From Dastarcus helophoroides (Eukaryota > Arthropoda > Insecta > Coleoptera > Bothrideridae): 64,000 nt of DNA. Below, piece after piece: positions 36,041-48,646 of the stretch. Position 1 is the stretch's first letter. The number at the start of each line of letters is the position of its first letter. The stretch lies in NCBI GenBank assembly GCA_028583605.1, contig CM053326.1, positions 18,795,549 through 18,859,548 on the forward strand, read 5' to 3'. The notes below the pieces were generated by a model. It was given only the letters and a program-made list of their open reading frames with translations, ran no database searches and had not been told where the DNA came from. The translations under genes and the position numbers were made by a program.

Positions 36041-36046
36041 AATAAA
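36041..36046 (+). terminator. Poly(A) signal of Ptp10D
   Basis: AATAAA about 300 nt after the stop codon at 35744. Another AATAAA follows at about 36092. Confidence 0.55.
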
Positions 36047-36149
36047 ATTGCTGAAATTTTTATATTCTATTAACCTGTAGACTAATTTTAAATAAAACCA
36101 TCAACTATACAAGAGTTTTATTGTTTTACCCCCTTTAAATATTTGATCC

Positions 36150-36680
36150 CTCTTTTATGAATTATTTCAAAATACCAAAGTGAAATTTTATCATTCATAG
36201 ATTTCAATAGAATAAGCTTTGAAATTGATTGAAAAATCGCAAAATAGCTTTTTCATTTGTAAAAGCTTCTGATAAAAGAAGCTTTGAAAATGATGGAATA
36301 TTTAGACTTCTTTTAAACGATTCTTTTTCGAATTTCAGAATTTATAACTTTTGTTGAAAAAAGTTTTTTCATACAGTTTTGCTTTTAATATAGACATTTT
36401 GATAACTTAAAAATTTAAGTTTTCTCAAAATTCAACTTTAATCTTAGAATTTCAACTTCATTCACAAAATCTGGACTTCCAGTCTATATTTCAGGAACAA
36501 AGTTTAAAGTTTGAATTAATTCAAAGTTAAAAGTAAAAAATTTTAATATTGAATTCTCGCGAAATTTTGTGATTTTCCCAGAAGTGGTTTTTTCTCAAAA
36601 ATGATTTTAATTTAAAAGTCTCAAATATCATCTCAAAGTTTCTTTTTTCTCTAAATTTTAACTGTTTTTAAAATTTTAAT
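36150..36680. repeat. AT-rich TTTCGAC-type block downstream of Ptp10D
   Basis: Low-complexity words between the Ptp10D 3' end and the next hAT element. Confidence 0.5.
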
Positions 36681-36688
36681 CTGTGTTG

Positions 36689-39600
36689 CAGTGGCGGCTC
36701 GTAGCCAAAACTAATGGGGGTGCTGCGACAATGTTTAGCGTTTTAACGTTTTTAAGATTTCGACTGAAAATTTCGACATTTTCAAAACGTTACTTTTCGG
36801 AAATTTTAGATTTCTTTGAAAACTTGACAATGAGAATTTTTGATAATGTCACGTTTTTTGAAACGTTGGATTTTTTCTAAATTTCGACTGTATTGCAAAA
36901 TTTAGATTTTTTCTTGTAATCTCGACCTTATTTTATTTTTAGGTATTGACTTTTCTGATAAACTGTGAATACTCTTTTGAAACTTTCCGTATTTTCGTAA
37001 ATATTTAGACTTTTTGGTGTTCTGTTTTTTTTGTAATTTTTTTGAAAATTAATCATTAGATTTTTTTAAATATTACCATTTGAAAAGTCTTACTTTTTCT
37101 GAAGATGTAAATTTTTTCAAAACTGGACTTTTTACTTTTAAATTTTCGACTTTTTTTCTAAATTTCATCTTTGTTTATAATTTTTTTTTGGAGAATTATA
37201 ATTTTTTTATTGAAAATTTCTATTCTTAGTAATTTCGACTAGTTTTTATTTCAATGTCAACTATTTTTCAAAATTTCGACTTTTTTTTGTTGAAAATTTG
37301 TGTACTTAATTTTTGAAATTCTTTCAAAATTTCGATTTTTTTGGAAATTTTGAAATTTTACGAATTGTTTGACATTTTTTTAAAGTTTTAATTTTTTTGA
37401 CATAAAATTTCAACTTTTTAAATAAATGTCCACTTTGAAAATTCTAACTACCAAAAATTTAAATCTCTTCCAAAATTTTAATTTCTCAATATTTCGACTT
37501 TTAAAAACCTCGACTATCTGATAATTTTCACTTCTTTTCAATATTCCTGTTTCGACATTTTGGTTTTTATTGAAAAATTGAGTGCAAATTTCCCAACTAT
37601 TCAAAATTTAAACTTTTTTAAAATTTCGAATTATTTCGTAAATTCGATAAAAATTCTCAAATCATTTGCAAATTTTGATATTTTTTTAATTTCGACTATC
37701 AAATTTCGAGCTTTTCTTTTAGAAAATTTCTTTATTTGCAAAATTTTGACTTTTGGAAATTTGAAAGATTTTGGAATATTTTGCCTTGTCATCAAATTTC
37801 GACTATCTTTATTGAAAATTTTAACCTTTCCTAAATCTGCACTTTTTTGAAATTTTCGTCTTTTTATTTTAATTCCCACTTTGTTGAAAATTTCGGCCTT
37901 TTTCAAATGTTCGAATTTTTCAAAGTTTTAGTCATTTTCCAAAATTTTAAATTTTTAGAAAACATAAAAATTTTGACTATTTTTTTAATTCAACTATTTT
38001 CAAAATTTTGACATTTTTTGCAAACTGTCGATCCTTTATTTAAAAATTGTGATTTTTTTTTAAGTCAGACATTTCTTGAAACCTTTTATTGAAATTTTTG
38101 ACTAATACTTCGTAAAATTTCGACTCTATTTTAAAACTTCGACTTTGGTTTTTTTCAAAATTTTGACTCCTTTTGAAAACTTGATTTTTTTTTAAAACGT
38201 TTGAACTTTTTTTAAAATTTTATTCATACATTTTTTTAAACATTTCCAATTAAATCTACGACTTAAAAGAAAAGATTCCTTTTAAACTTGAACTACTGAA
38301 AATTTCGACTTTTTCAAAATTTCGACTCTTTTTGAAAAGACTTTAAAAAAAAGCTCGAACTTTTTGTAATTTTTTATTTATATATTTTTTTAAACATCTC
38401 CAATTAAATCTTCACTTAAAAGAAAAGATTCTTTATAAACTTGAACTATTGAAAATCTCGACTTTTTTCAAAATTTTACCTTATTTAATAATTACGAATT
38501 TTTCGATAATTTTGATTTTCTCCATGATTCAAAAAATTCAGCTTCTTTGAAAATTTAAATAATAACTCTGCAATTTATTTTAAATGTCGATATTTTTCCA
38601 AAAATTGGTCTTTTACGCACATTCCCAAAATTATTGAAAATGTCGACCATTTTAGAAATTGAAATTTTTTTTCGAAATCCTTATTTTCTTTTGAAAATTT
38701 GATTTTTTCTGAAAATTTCAAAATTTTGTAAGAATTGCATTTTTTTTTTAAATTCGACTTTTCCGATTGTTTTTTAAAAGTGGTACTGTTTTTCTTTTTA
38801 AATTTACATTTTTTGAGAAAAAGTTCGAAATAACACTCGAATTTAAAAAAATAATAACAAAATTTTCTATTTTTAAGATTGTGCCAAGTTTTAAAACAAA
38901 TTTTCAAAAAAACTTGCGTTATTTAGAAATAAATTGCCAAAATTTGAATTTTAATCACAAAAAATTGGCTTCAACCTGGAATATTTGATTTTTGAAATTT
39001 CTCTGGAACTTTAAAATTACTAGAAATAAATCAAATTAGAACAGTTAATGAAACTTTTTCAACATTTTAAAAATTGAAATACAAAAATTATCCCCCTGAA
39101 ACTAAGAAAGATTAAAAACACAAGGGTTGTTCTAAAAAAAAATTATGGCTTCAACATTTTGCTTAATTTTAATTTCGAAACTTTGAGACCCTTCGAGAAA
39201 TGTTGACTCTTTTTTCAAAAATTTCGATAACTGCCACTTAAAAGTCGAAATTATAAAAATATTTTTGACAATTAATTTATTTCAAAAAAATGTTTTTCTT
39301 TATTCCGAAAATGTTATTTTTTTTGAAAAATGTTTACAAATAAGAAATTTCAACTTTTTCTAGAAATATGATCTGCTTTCTCTTGAAATTTTGAGTTTAA
39401 TCTTTAAATTTCGATCTTTTTTTATCGAAATTTGAATTTTAAATTCGAACTTGAGAATTTCAAGAATAAGTTAAAAAATTGGAAATTCAGATTCAGAATT
39501 TTCTTTGGTCCTACAGTATTAGTAATTTTTTAGAGAAATATCAAATTGTAAAAATTCTGAAATTTAGAAGGTTCATTATTTCTTGAAATTTCAATATTTT

Positions 39601-40704
39601 TCCCAAAGTTTTCTTATTTTTATGCAGCTTTGAAGTTTATTGTCCCTAAATTTATACTTAATAATTTTCAGTTTCTTATCAAAATTACAAAATAAAATGA
39701 ACTTTAAAGTATTAAAATTTCGGTAAAAAACTTTTAAATTTCCAAAACAAATTAGAGAGAAATCAAAATTTCTACAAGAAAAAATATTTTAAAGACAAAA
39801 TCTCCAGGAAAATTCGAAATTTCAAAAAAATTCTTTGTATAAAATGTTTAGAGAAAAATACAAATTTCTTAAAAAAAGCAAACTTTTTTAGAGAAAAAAA
39901 TCGATTTGAAAAAAATTTGAAGTATCTACAAAAAAATCGAAATTTTTTGTTTTTCCCAAAATGTTGAAATTTTTATAGAGCTTTCAGGGGTTTTTCCAAA
40001 CATTTTTTGTCAAAACTACAAAATAAAATGAACTTAAAATTGTCAAAGTATCGTAAAAAACTTGACATTTTTAAGGCAAATTAGAGGAACAAAGAAAAAT
40101 CTGGAGAAGTTGGAATTTCTAAACGAAATTTTAAGTACAACACTTTTAGGAAAAACGAAAATTTCGATAAAATTTCGTTTTATAAAATATTTAGGAAAAA
40201 TGGAAACTGCAGAAAAAATTAAAATTTCCTAAAAAAGTCGAAATATCTGAAAAAAACTCAAAATTTTTATTCAAAATGAGATTTGAGGTAAAAATTCGAA
40301 GATATCGTATTAACTTATTTTTTAGAGAAATAGTAAAATGCGAGATGAGTTGGATTTAGATTTTTTCTTTAAATTGTAATTATTTTCTCAAAATGTTGAC
40401 ATTTTTAAAGAAATTTGAGTTTTTTTCCAAACATTTTAATTCCTGCTCGAAATATTGGTTTCTTTCTCAAAACTTTTACAAAAATTAGTTTTTGAAAATG
40501 TGACTTTGTTCAAAATTAAAAATAAAATAGGTTTTTAAATGTCGTTACTTCATTAAAGAAACCTAAAATTTCTATAAAAATAAATCAGAAAATTTCTACA
40601 AAAAATTATGTAATGAAAAGGGGTCAGAAAATTTGGAGAAAAAAACTCATTAGTGAAATTGGGGGTGCTGCAGTTCCACAGTGCCTATGCATCAGCCGCC
40701 ACTG
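36689..40704. mobile_element. Non-autonomous hAT-type fold-back element carrying TTTCGAC satellite, 4.0 kb
   Basis: Perfect 8-bp duplication CTGTGTTG (36681-36688 and 40705-40712) flanks terminal repeats CAGTGGCGGCT and AGCCGCCACTG. Both subterminal zones carry GGGGGTGCTGC in the same orientation (about 36715 and 40664). Between them there is no gene: T-rich TTTCGACTTTTT words fill 36740-38900 and A-rich complementary words fill 39000-40660. A broken piece of the hammerhead-like repeat lies at 39073-39136. CAG-starting ends and 8-bp duplications fit hAT. Confidence 0.87.
39073..39136 (-). repeat. Fragment of the hammerhead-like repeat family
   Basis: AAATTGAAATACAAAAATTA, CCCCTGAAACTAAGAAAG and a GGGTTGTTCTAA end match the first half of the left arm at 60276; the ribozyme core itself is missing. 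Confidence 0.55.
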
Positions 40705-40712
40705 CTGTGTTG

Positions 40713-41328
40713 TTTAATTTCAACCATGATCTTTTTTTTTCGACTTTAACCATAAAATTCAGACATTTCAAGAATAACGCTAAAAGTAAACACGAAGTTT
40801 GACTCAAAGTCGAAACTTTAAGAACTTAAAAATCAGGAAAAGTAGAAACACCAAAAAATAAAAGAAAATATTCTTGAAATTTGCTCAAAACTTTAAGTTT
40901 TTTCTCCAAATATTAATTTTTACTTAAAATATTGACTTTTTTCGCGAAATTACTTCTAATAACAAAATTTTGACATTTTACCCAGAATTTTAGGAACGTA
41001 GTTAAAAGTTTAAGTTTGGACATTAGACTTTTTAAGCTTAAATGCAATTATTTACAACGAAAAATCCGAATCTTAAATTAAAAAAACAGTAGAAATTCAG
41101 AAAAATTGAATATTTCTATAGGAAAAAAATTTTTTTATTTTCTGGAAATTTTAACTAATTTGTTTTTTTTTCTAGTTCATTCCCAAACTACCAATGTTTA
41201 GTTTTTAGCTTTTTTGTTAAAATTCTTAGTTTTTTTTTCGCATTTATTCATTTGTAGTCAAACTATGAATTAAAAGTATCATTTCTATTTCATTTAGTTA
41301 AGAGAACAAAAATTTCATTTTGAATAAT
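40713..41328. repeat. AT-rich TTTCGAC-type block downstream of TBP
   Basis: Low-complexity sequence from the hAT target site to the TBP poly(A) site. Confidence 0.5.
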
Positions 41329-41334
41329 TTTATT
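41329..41334 (-). terminator. Poly(A) signal of TBP
   Basis: TTTATT on the plus strand gives AATAAA on the minus strand about 67 nt beyond the stop codon. Confidence 0.55.
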
Positions 41335-41400
41335 AGAAAATGTACAACTTAAGAACAATAGAACAGTTTATCAATTAGTAAAACCTAAGAATACGAATGT

Positions 41401-42572
41401 TCATTGCTTTTTAAAGCTCTTCAAAATCGGATAAATATTATCGAAAGCTTCGTAAATCTCCTGTCTTACTTTGGCGCCAGTCAACACGACTTTCCCCGAA
41501 ACGAAAATCAACAACACAATTCTTGGCTTCACCATACGGTAAATTAAACCAGGAAACAACTCCGGCTCGTAGGAACTGAACGAGCTGTGGGTCAGAACCA
41601 AACCCTCCAGTCTTATCGGGAATTTCACATCACAACTACCCACCATGTTCTGAATTTTGAAGTCGAGGAATTTTGCAGGGAACCCCAACTTTTGGATGAT
41701 CCTAGCATATTTCCTCGCTGCCAGTCTCGAGTCCTCTTCGCTTTTGGCCCCTGTGCATACCATTTTGCCAGAGGAGAAAATAAGGGCTGTGGTACGCGGC
41801 TCACGTATTCGCATTATGACGGCGGCAAAACGTTTCGGGTTGTATTCTGCGTTACGGGCGTGGAGGGCGATTTTTTTTAGGTCTAGCTTGCAATTCAGGT
41901 TAACCGTTGATACTATATTCCTGCAAGTGGACAGATGGAGTAATTAAATGGTTAACTATTAATGAGGACAGCGAATGGTTTAAATTATCAATAATCATTT
42001 GTTGGCCTTCAAAATTATGAAATAACTACTTACTGTAGTTGTGGAATGATTCCAGGATCAGCAGAATGTGGTGTCATTGGTGTCATCGGGGAAGGTGTAG
42101 CAGGGCCCATGCTAGGGGTGGCCCCCGAGGCGCCTGCCGTGCTGCCCAAATTGACCATAGGCGACATCATGCCCTGTTGCTGAAATATCAATTTGAATGG
42201 CTTGGTATAAATTGACTTTAAAAACACTTACAGGTGTTTGGGACATCATCGTGCTGATGGGTGTTGCGAACCCAGGCACATATTTGGTTGGTGTGTGATG
42301 TGGCATCGACATTCCCATGCCCAAGCCCAACGTTGGGGTTATTCCACCCATTGGTGTCAGTGGGGGCACTTGAGATGTTGGTTGTTGTTGCTGCTGCTGC
42401 TGAGAAGTCTGCTGTTGTTGCAACGCATTTGGAAGAATTAGTTGATCTTCTTCCGGTTGATGTAAAGGTGTTCCTAAGCATATTCATTGTTATTACCAAG
42501 TCGATGAAGCTTCTAGAAAATCTTACCTATACTTGGGATACTGAATCCCGGGCTTGGTAGCATTTGGTCCAT
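41401..42572 (-). CDS. Tbp: TATA-box-binding protein (TBP), 4 coding exons
   Basis: Joined minus-strand exons 42572-42527, 42473-42232, 42179-42034 and 41920-41401 give 954 nt, about 317 aa, with all phases consistent. The N-terminus begins [16 protein letters not shown], followed by a Gln-rich tract (about residues 36-50) and Pro/Met/Gly-rich sequence (TPMTP). The saddle core starts about residue 146 ([20 protein letters not shown]). It includes [14 protein letters not shown] in the first repeat and [16 protein letters not shown] and [12 protein letters not shown] in the second, and ends FKKQ. Known role: binds the TATA minor groove as part of TFIID, SL1 and TFIIIB, nucleating Pol I, II and III initiation. 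Introns are short (52-113 bp). The unusual HSSFSS replaces the more usual HxQFSS just before the second repeat's YEPE. The gene looks intact. Confidence 0.97.
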
Positions 42573-42579
42573 TTTTAAG

Positions 42580-43010
42580 CAAAGATAAAAAATTCAGTTT
42601 AGCGTCACATCAATTACAATTCGGTATTATTAAAACCCAATCCGATAGATTTCGGAATGAGCTTGGTCTTATTTCGATTATTTTATACTATTTTCTAAGT
42701 AACAGTCATTATAGTGGATAAATTGTTTTAAAAATTAATAATTAGAACATATAAAACAACATAACCAAACTTTTCGTCGTTTACTCTTCTTCTACCACAA
42801 CAACGAAGTTGTCAAATGTCAAATTAGATTGGTCTTTATAAGACTCCTAATTAACCAGTTTAAAGGAAAAATGAACCATGTCCGTATTTCAGGGGCATTG
42901 ATGTGAGTATGTTGGGGTGTATTATTAAAAATTTGTTTAGATGTGAATAAGTCGATTTAAAGCGAATATAATATGTATAATTTAAATAAATTAAATAGAG
43001 GTAAAAATAA
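42580..43010. other. TBP upstream region
   Basis: It should contain the TBP 5' untranslated region and promoter, reading leftward. No clear TATA or initiator was identified. Nothing else seen. Confidence 0.4.
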
Positions 43011-43620
43011 AATAGGAAGGCAACTCTTTATACAGTAGAAGCGTTTATTTGTAAGCCTATTGCAGTTGACCATTTCTTCTTAAAATTGTAGTTGTTCATT
43101 TTTTGACCGATTAATTCTATTTTTAATTGTTATAATTTAAATAATTAATATAATATAATTAATCTAACATAAAATATAAATCAATAAGAAATAAATAAAA
43201 AGAGAAAGTAACATGCAACGCAACTCTTTATATAGCAGAGGCGTTTATTTTAAGCTAATAGCAATTAACTATTTCTTTTTAAAGTTAATGTTGTTTACTT
43301 TTTGATAGCTAAATTCTATTCCTAATTATAAAAATTTATATAATTTATAATTAATGTGACATATAAAAATTTCAACAAAATAAAAATAAAGTAGAATGGA
43401 AGGCGTTCGTTTGTAAGCCTACAGCAGTTGACCATTCCTTCTTATTGCTGGCTAAATTTTTTATGACTAAATTTTGTCTCTGATTGTAAGAATTTATGTA
43501 ACTTTTAATTATCATAACATAATCTAAAAATCAAAAAAATATAATTAAAAAAATAAGGTAGGGTGGACGGCAACATTTTATACACAAATCAATCAATAGC
43601 GATGCAGAAGTTCCCCAACT
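43010..43620 (+). repeat. About 165-195-bp degenerate tandem repeat, 3-4 copies
   Basis: Units start near 43015, 43212, 43398 and 43563 with forms of GGAAGGCAACTCTTTATACAG. They continue with GCGTTTATTTGTAAGCCTA, GCAGTTGACCATTTCTTCTT and a TAATTATAA-rich tail. Copies are diverged and shorten to the right. Confidence 0.72.
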
Positions 43621-43759
43621 TTTTAAATTTATTCGTAACTAGTAACTAGTCTTTCGTTTTCTTACTTGAACTACTAGGATGCCCAATTTTTTTATTATTA
43701 TCGGAAGCCAAATTATTCCCTGTCAAAGTTCTGGGTTTATTTTTTCTTTCATGTGCGAT

Positions 43760-44330
43760 TTTCTCACGCACTCGTATTATAAATTCAAATCTGAATTATT
43801 TAAAGTTTTCATGTCAGAATTAAAATCGGAATCTTGAAGTTACAATCGAAACTTTTAGAAAAAAAAGCGAAATTTCGATTTTAAAATAAAAATGACGGGA
43901 AAAATTTATAATTTCAAATTTGACCTAACATTTTAACACAGAAGTCGAAAATTTGAGAAATTATTCCGAAGTTTATTAAAAATATTCGAATGTTCAAATT
44001 TAAAGTTTAAAATAAGAATTTTGAGAAAAAATAAATTTTAAATTTTGAGATGCACGGGAATTTTAACAAGATTCAAGATTTAACTCGAAATTCGGATTTT
44101 AACTTTTTAATTGTAGAAACGTTAGAATTTGGAGGTGTTTGAAGTCGAAATTCTTTTAAAAAAATCGTAACTTCGATTTTAAAATAAAGGAGTAACTTTT
44201 AGAATTCTTTTCAGAAAACTCTACTTTAAACACGAAATTTAGACTTCAGGTTCTAGATTTCTAGATTTTGGAAAAAAACACAAATGCGTGAGTTTTTGCT
44301 CGAAAGTTTAAAATCTTGCGGCTTAGAAAA
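43760..44330. repeat. AT-rich TTTCGAC-type block
   Basis: Low-complexity words of the same family. The stretch 44330-44860 beyond it is AT-rich with nothing recognised until the TATA box. Confidence 0.5.
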
Positions 44331-44860
44331 TCCCCTAAGTAGGAATTCATCACTTTCCTAGTAATCTACACATTTGCTTAAAATTGGGTCTCAATCGCAC
44401 CGAAGGTGCCAAAAATGGAAGATGAAAGGGATTAACAATAACATTTCTTATATTTTTTTATGTATTTAATATAACTTACATAATATTTTGAAAGCATTTC
44501 TAATCTTTAAAATTTAGGTATGATTAGACAAAATGCAACATAAAATTAAGTATTATTCATAATGTTTTGCACAGTTAACGTATAATTGTATTATCTATTA
44601 TTCACTATTAAAAAATGTTTTAAAAGAATTTCAACCTAACCATTTGCTTAGAATCTAGTAGTGAATAAATCGATAAGGAAAAAAATGTGGAATATGCCCA
44701 CTGTTCATAATTGAGATATATCATTTTCTGCGTACGATTGAAAGAAAATGCCCCATTTTATGTATGTTTCTATGCATATGTATTAATGCACAAATGGAAA
44801 AATCATGCATATATTAAGTGACACTCACCTAATCTATATCTTACAAATTTATGGTATGCC

Positions 44861-44898
44861 TATATATATGAAGTAAAACGCAATTATTCCATTTAGTA
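44861..44898 (+). promoter_or_regulatory. Putative TATA promoter of the secreted-protein gene
   Basis: TATATATAT at 44861-44869 lies about 33 nt before TTTAGTAC (44892-44899), an initiator-like site. The start codon is at 44924, giving a very short 5' leader. The arrangement fits a strongly regulated tissue-specific insect gene, which is inference. Confidence 0.5.
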
Positions 44899-44923
44899 CA
44901 AAGTAAAAAAAATACCCGGCAAC

Positions 44924-47900
44924 ATGACGAAATTAATCGGTTTTACCCTATTTGCTTTGTTAATGTGTGTACTCATTGAAAATGGTAAGAATTAGAGACC
45001 AAATCAGTGCAATATTTTGTTGTTTATTAAAATACAGTTTTCCACACGTTTTGTGGAAAACTGTGTTTTGATCAACTTTGTAGCATAAATATTCATTATA
45101 TTGGAAAAAACGTAACTTACAATGTTCAAAGGATGTCTGAAGAAGCACTAAAATAAAAGTAAAACAACTTATCCTATTAAAAAAAGAAAAGAAAATAACA
45201 CAGAAATTTAGCAGTCAGTATTAACGAATTATTTTGATTTTTACGTCTCCATTTCCTTTTTACAAGTGATCGAAAGTGTAGTTTACAGTTTACATGATCG
45301 TTGTTATAGGTGACGCCCATGATCACAAGCACGAAAAGAAGCATAAAAGTCATTTGGCATATGCTGCCTCCAAAGGACATCCTCTTTCAAATCGCCATCA
45401 ATATAGGGATGAAGTTTCTGGATGCCATTGCACTTGTCCCCCAAAGAATAACAGTGGTGATAGTGGTAAGATTTATTCATTTATTAAAGAAATCTTTTTT
45501 TAACATCTGCTCATTGGAGATTTCTAAATTCTCTCTGAAATGTCACACTTTCTAATTTTGGATTTTAAAAAGTTTTTTGTACCTTATGGTCTGAAAATTG
45601 CAGTATTTTCGATTTCTTAGATACATGGTGAAATATCCTATTTAGATATTTCTACATGTCAAACGATTCTTTTGGAAATCCTGTGGTCTCAAAATTTCCA
45701 AGACAAAATTTACTAAATTGTAGCTAAAAACTCTTTGGAATTCAGGGTCCAAAGTCTGAAAATATCTCTGAATTAAGGGAATCTTTGGGAACTATAACAT
45801 AAGGGCATCGATATCTAGTACATTTGCGGGGCCCGTGAAATCCCCTATCATGTTTGGGGAAAAGGCCAAGTTTTCTGCGCTTTGCCAGAACTGACCTCCT
45901 GTTGGTCTTTTACCCTTCCTTACTTTTCGGCTCATAGAGAGCTAGCTTTTCTTTCTTGATTTGCAGATGACCAAGGTCTTTACCTCTTCTACGAGGGCAA
46001 TCAGCACCTTGTCAGTGTTGTCAATTTGACAGGAGGAGCCAGTTTGGTCATCGATTATTTTCAAGAGATTATCGCCTTATTTAACGCCGAAGAGAAAAAC
46101 GCCGTTCTGCTTGATTCATCCATACTTTACGCACTTAATCAAACTAAACTGACTTGGTCCTCTAACGTGGAATCTTACCAGAAATTTTTACGTACTCTGA
46201 ATTTGAAAACTTTAGTTACCAAAGCAAAAAAGAAAGACAAAGGAAGCGATATCACTCAACCTTCGCCAGCAACATCGGCAGTCGCTTTAAGAATTCTAGG
46301 AAAGTTAGGAATCAGTTCCTCCAGTGATATAAGAATCATTGGGTATTTCGCCTCTACGTTCCAAAGATATCTCAATGGCGGACTGCGTGGTTTATTCAGT
46401 GGTTCAGGCCACGTGAAAATTCCGGGAAATATACCCCATTTTTTCAACCTACTTTCAGGCCTTAACAACCTCTTCGCTGGAGTGAGTGGAGGCATTGAGC
46501 AATTGCGAAAATTGGGCATCAATATCGACCCAAATACTATTTTTAACGCCACAAGTGGTCCAGAGATCTTCCTACATATTCTGGAACAGTTGGGGTCGAG
46601 GGCAAACTTCGCGAATTTATTTGGAAATTTTTTGAACTCGAGCGAGTTTTTAGCGCTTTTGATCAATCTTGGAGGAAATTCCACTGATGGAATCAATGGT
46701 CTATTCCTGATCGTATACAACATCGAAATGGCCGCAAGCGGAAACATGAACGTTACTATCTTGATACAACGACTCCTGCAAATCACCAGTGGACCCAACT
46801 TTAATATCACCGGGGTTGATTTCAGGGATATTTTTGGGAGAATTCTCCGTATTGTACAGCAGCAGGGAACCGCGTTTAACACATCTGAACAATTAGGCCC
46901 TCTCACAAATTACTTAAGGAATTTAACCAGCGGCTCGCTGGTGCAAAATGGCGTTAATATTTCGACCATCATAGAGCGCATTACAAATACAAGCGGGGGC
47001 GTCAACATCATAAGCGAAATCATAAAACAATTCGCCAACCTTCCGCAGAATGTTCCGAAATTTGTTCTGCAGTTCGCCACGTTTTTAAGAAATTCGACCG
47101 ACCCAGGTTCTATCCGACGATTGCTTCCGGATCTCCCGTTGGACTTGCTCGGTGAAAATGGTAATTTATGGACCAATTTCCTGCAGATTATACAAGGAGG
47201 TTTAGCTAACGCCGCCCCAATTGTGGAAAACATCCCAATCATCGGTACTTTCTACAGAGTGTTCTACGAACAGTTTAAACGTTTCGCAACTAGTGGTTTG
47301 GCGGATGTATTAAGCCCTTCGTTCGTGCTGAAGACGTTTCAGAATGTTTTTAATGGCTTTCTCAATTTGACGCATTTGGCTAACATTGGTCAAGATATTG
47401 CTAATCAAGCTGAAGATGGATTCAATCACATAATTGGTGGTATTGGCAGTTTCAACACGGGTGGATCCTCAGGAAATGGTTCTTCTCAAACGGGAGCAGG
47501 AGCAGCTTCGGTTGGACCTAGTGAGTATTTTTTTGCATTGGAGAAGGTTGAGTGATATCATCTTGCTAGTTTTATTTATCAAGGAATCCCAATGCCGATT
47601 AAAAGCTGCTTGTATTTTTGAAATATCGTAGATAATTCTGCTTCAAGGGATTTTAATTAATTTGTTACTTTTAACAGAGAATGCTTGTTTTGGGACGTTG
47701 ATAAATAGGCCCAAACTAAAACTGACAGGAGCATTTTTAAGACTGTCAGCGGTTTATTTTTCATTTCCAATAAAGAAGCAAAAATAAAAAATGTTTAAAA
47801 ATTTGAACTGGGCCATGGATTAATCCATGCTCAATTTTGAAATTGACACTATATTCTTTTTAATTTCTAATTTAAACTCAATTTTTTTGATTTCGAAATT

Positions 47901-48279
47901 CATCTAAACATTTCTGTTTCTCTTTTTTATAAAAAAAATTCTCAAAATGTCGAATTTACGCATTCGATTTTCTCTGTTTTTTTACAGATTCGGTTTTAAA
48001 TTAGATATTTCTGCTATTTTGTCAAGTCAAAAGAATCCGGTTGTAATTAATTTTGTTAATGATTGAAATTTCTTTAGTGAGACCATCTAAGATCAAAATA
48101 AGATCAAAAACTTTTCAGGTGCAGGAAATTCAACACCAGCTGCAGCAACAGAAAGTGAAGGATCTGAGACATCCGCAATCCCATCAGGAGACCAAACCTC
48201 TGACGCTCCCAGTGACGAAGGTCGCAAAAAAGTTAGGTCCCATGCTCACAAACGAAATAAACGTCCACAATATACGTAA
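44924..48279 (+). CDS. Secreted protein of unknown function: His-rich CxCxC N-terminus, long sequon-rich core
   Basis: Exons 44924-44984, 45310-45465, 45967-47520 and 48119-48279 join in phase (all phase-1 junctions) to 1932 nt, 643 aa. I do not recognise a family. Residues 1-20 form a signal peptide (MTKLIGFTLFALLMCVLIEN). Residues 22-35 are His/Lys/Asp-rich (DAHDHKHEKKHKSH), followed by GCHCTCPPK at 58-66. After this the mature chain has no cysteine that I can find. The core (about 75-575) is rich in hydrophobic amphipathic segments and carries more than ten N-glycosylation sequons, with loosely repeated phrases such as LLINLGGN, FLRNSTDP and NYLRNLTSG. It ends in a Gly/Ser linker (GGSSGNGSS), an acidic Ser/Thr-rich part and a basic tail KKVRSHAHKRNKR. 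His and CxCxC groups suggest metal binding, a guess. The intact frame and four agreeing junctions make it very likely a real gene. Confidence 0.85.
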
Positions 48280-48450
48280 AGATTCCACCTTTGTAAGTTT
48301 ACTTTGTCACAACAAATATTTAATCTGATATTTTGATGTGTAAGCAAATTTAAAATTTTTAAGATAAAGTTGGATTAAAGGTGTTTTTAAAGTGAGAAAA
48401 TGTTTCATTTTTATAAAATTTCATAAAATTATCTAAATACCCCGCCAAGA

Positions 48451-48456
48451 AATAAA
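48451..48456 (+). terminator. Poly(A) signal of the secreted-protein gene
   Basis: AATAAA about 170 nt after the TAA stop at 48279. Confidence 0.5.
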
Positions 48457-48646
48457 AATAAGCTAATAACTATTATTTGTATTGACATAATCTCAGCAAC
48501 TGAAGTAATGCAGATTAGGTAACTGAATATTTTCTTAAATTTCGACCTTATTCGCAAAATTTAATGACGTAAATTCAAAGACCTATGTTTTTGCAATATT
48601 TCAATCTGAAGTTCTGATTTTTGTTCATTAATTGTATTTAAGATTG

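Noticed and set aside
36683..41300. Several Phe/Lys-rich frames of 60-110 codons
   Set aside because: They are translations of A- and T-rich words in satellite-like DNA and have no splice or start context.
42238..42560. Plus-strand Leu- and Trp-rich frames
   Set aside because: They are the reverse of the TBP glutamine-repeat exon.
46256..46906. 216-codon minus-strand open frame
   Set aside because: Antisense shadow of the long third exon of the secreted-protein gene, without its own signals.
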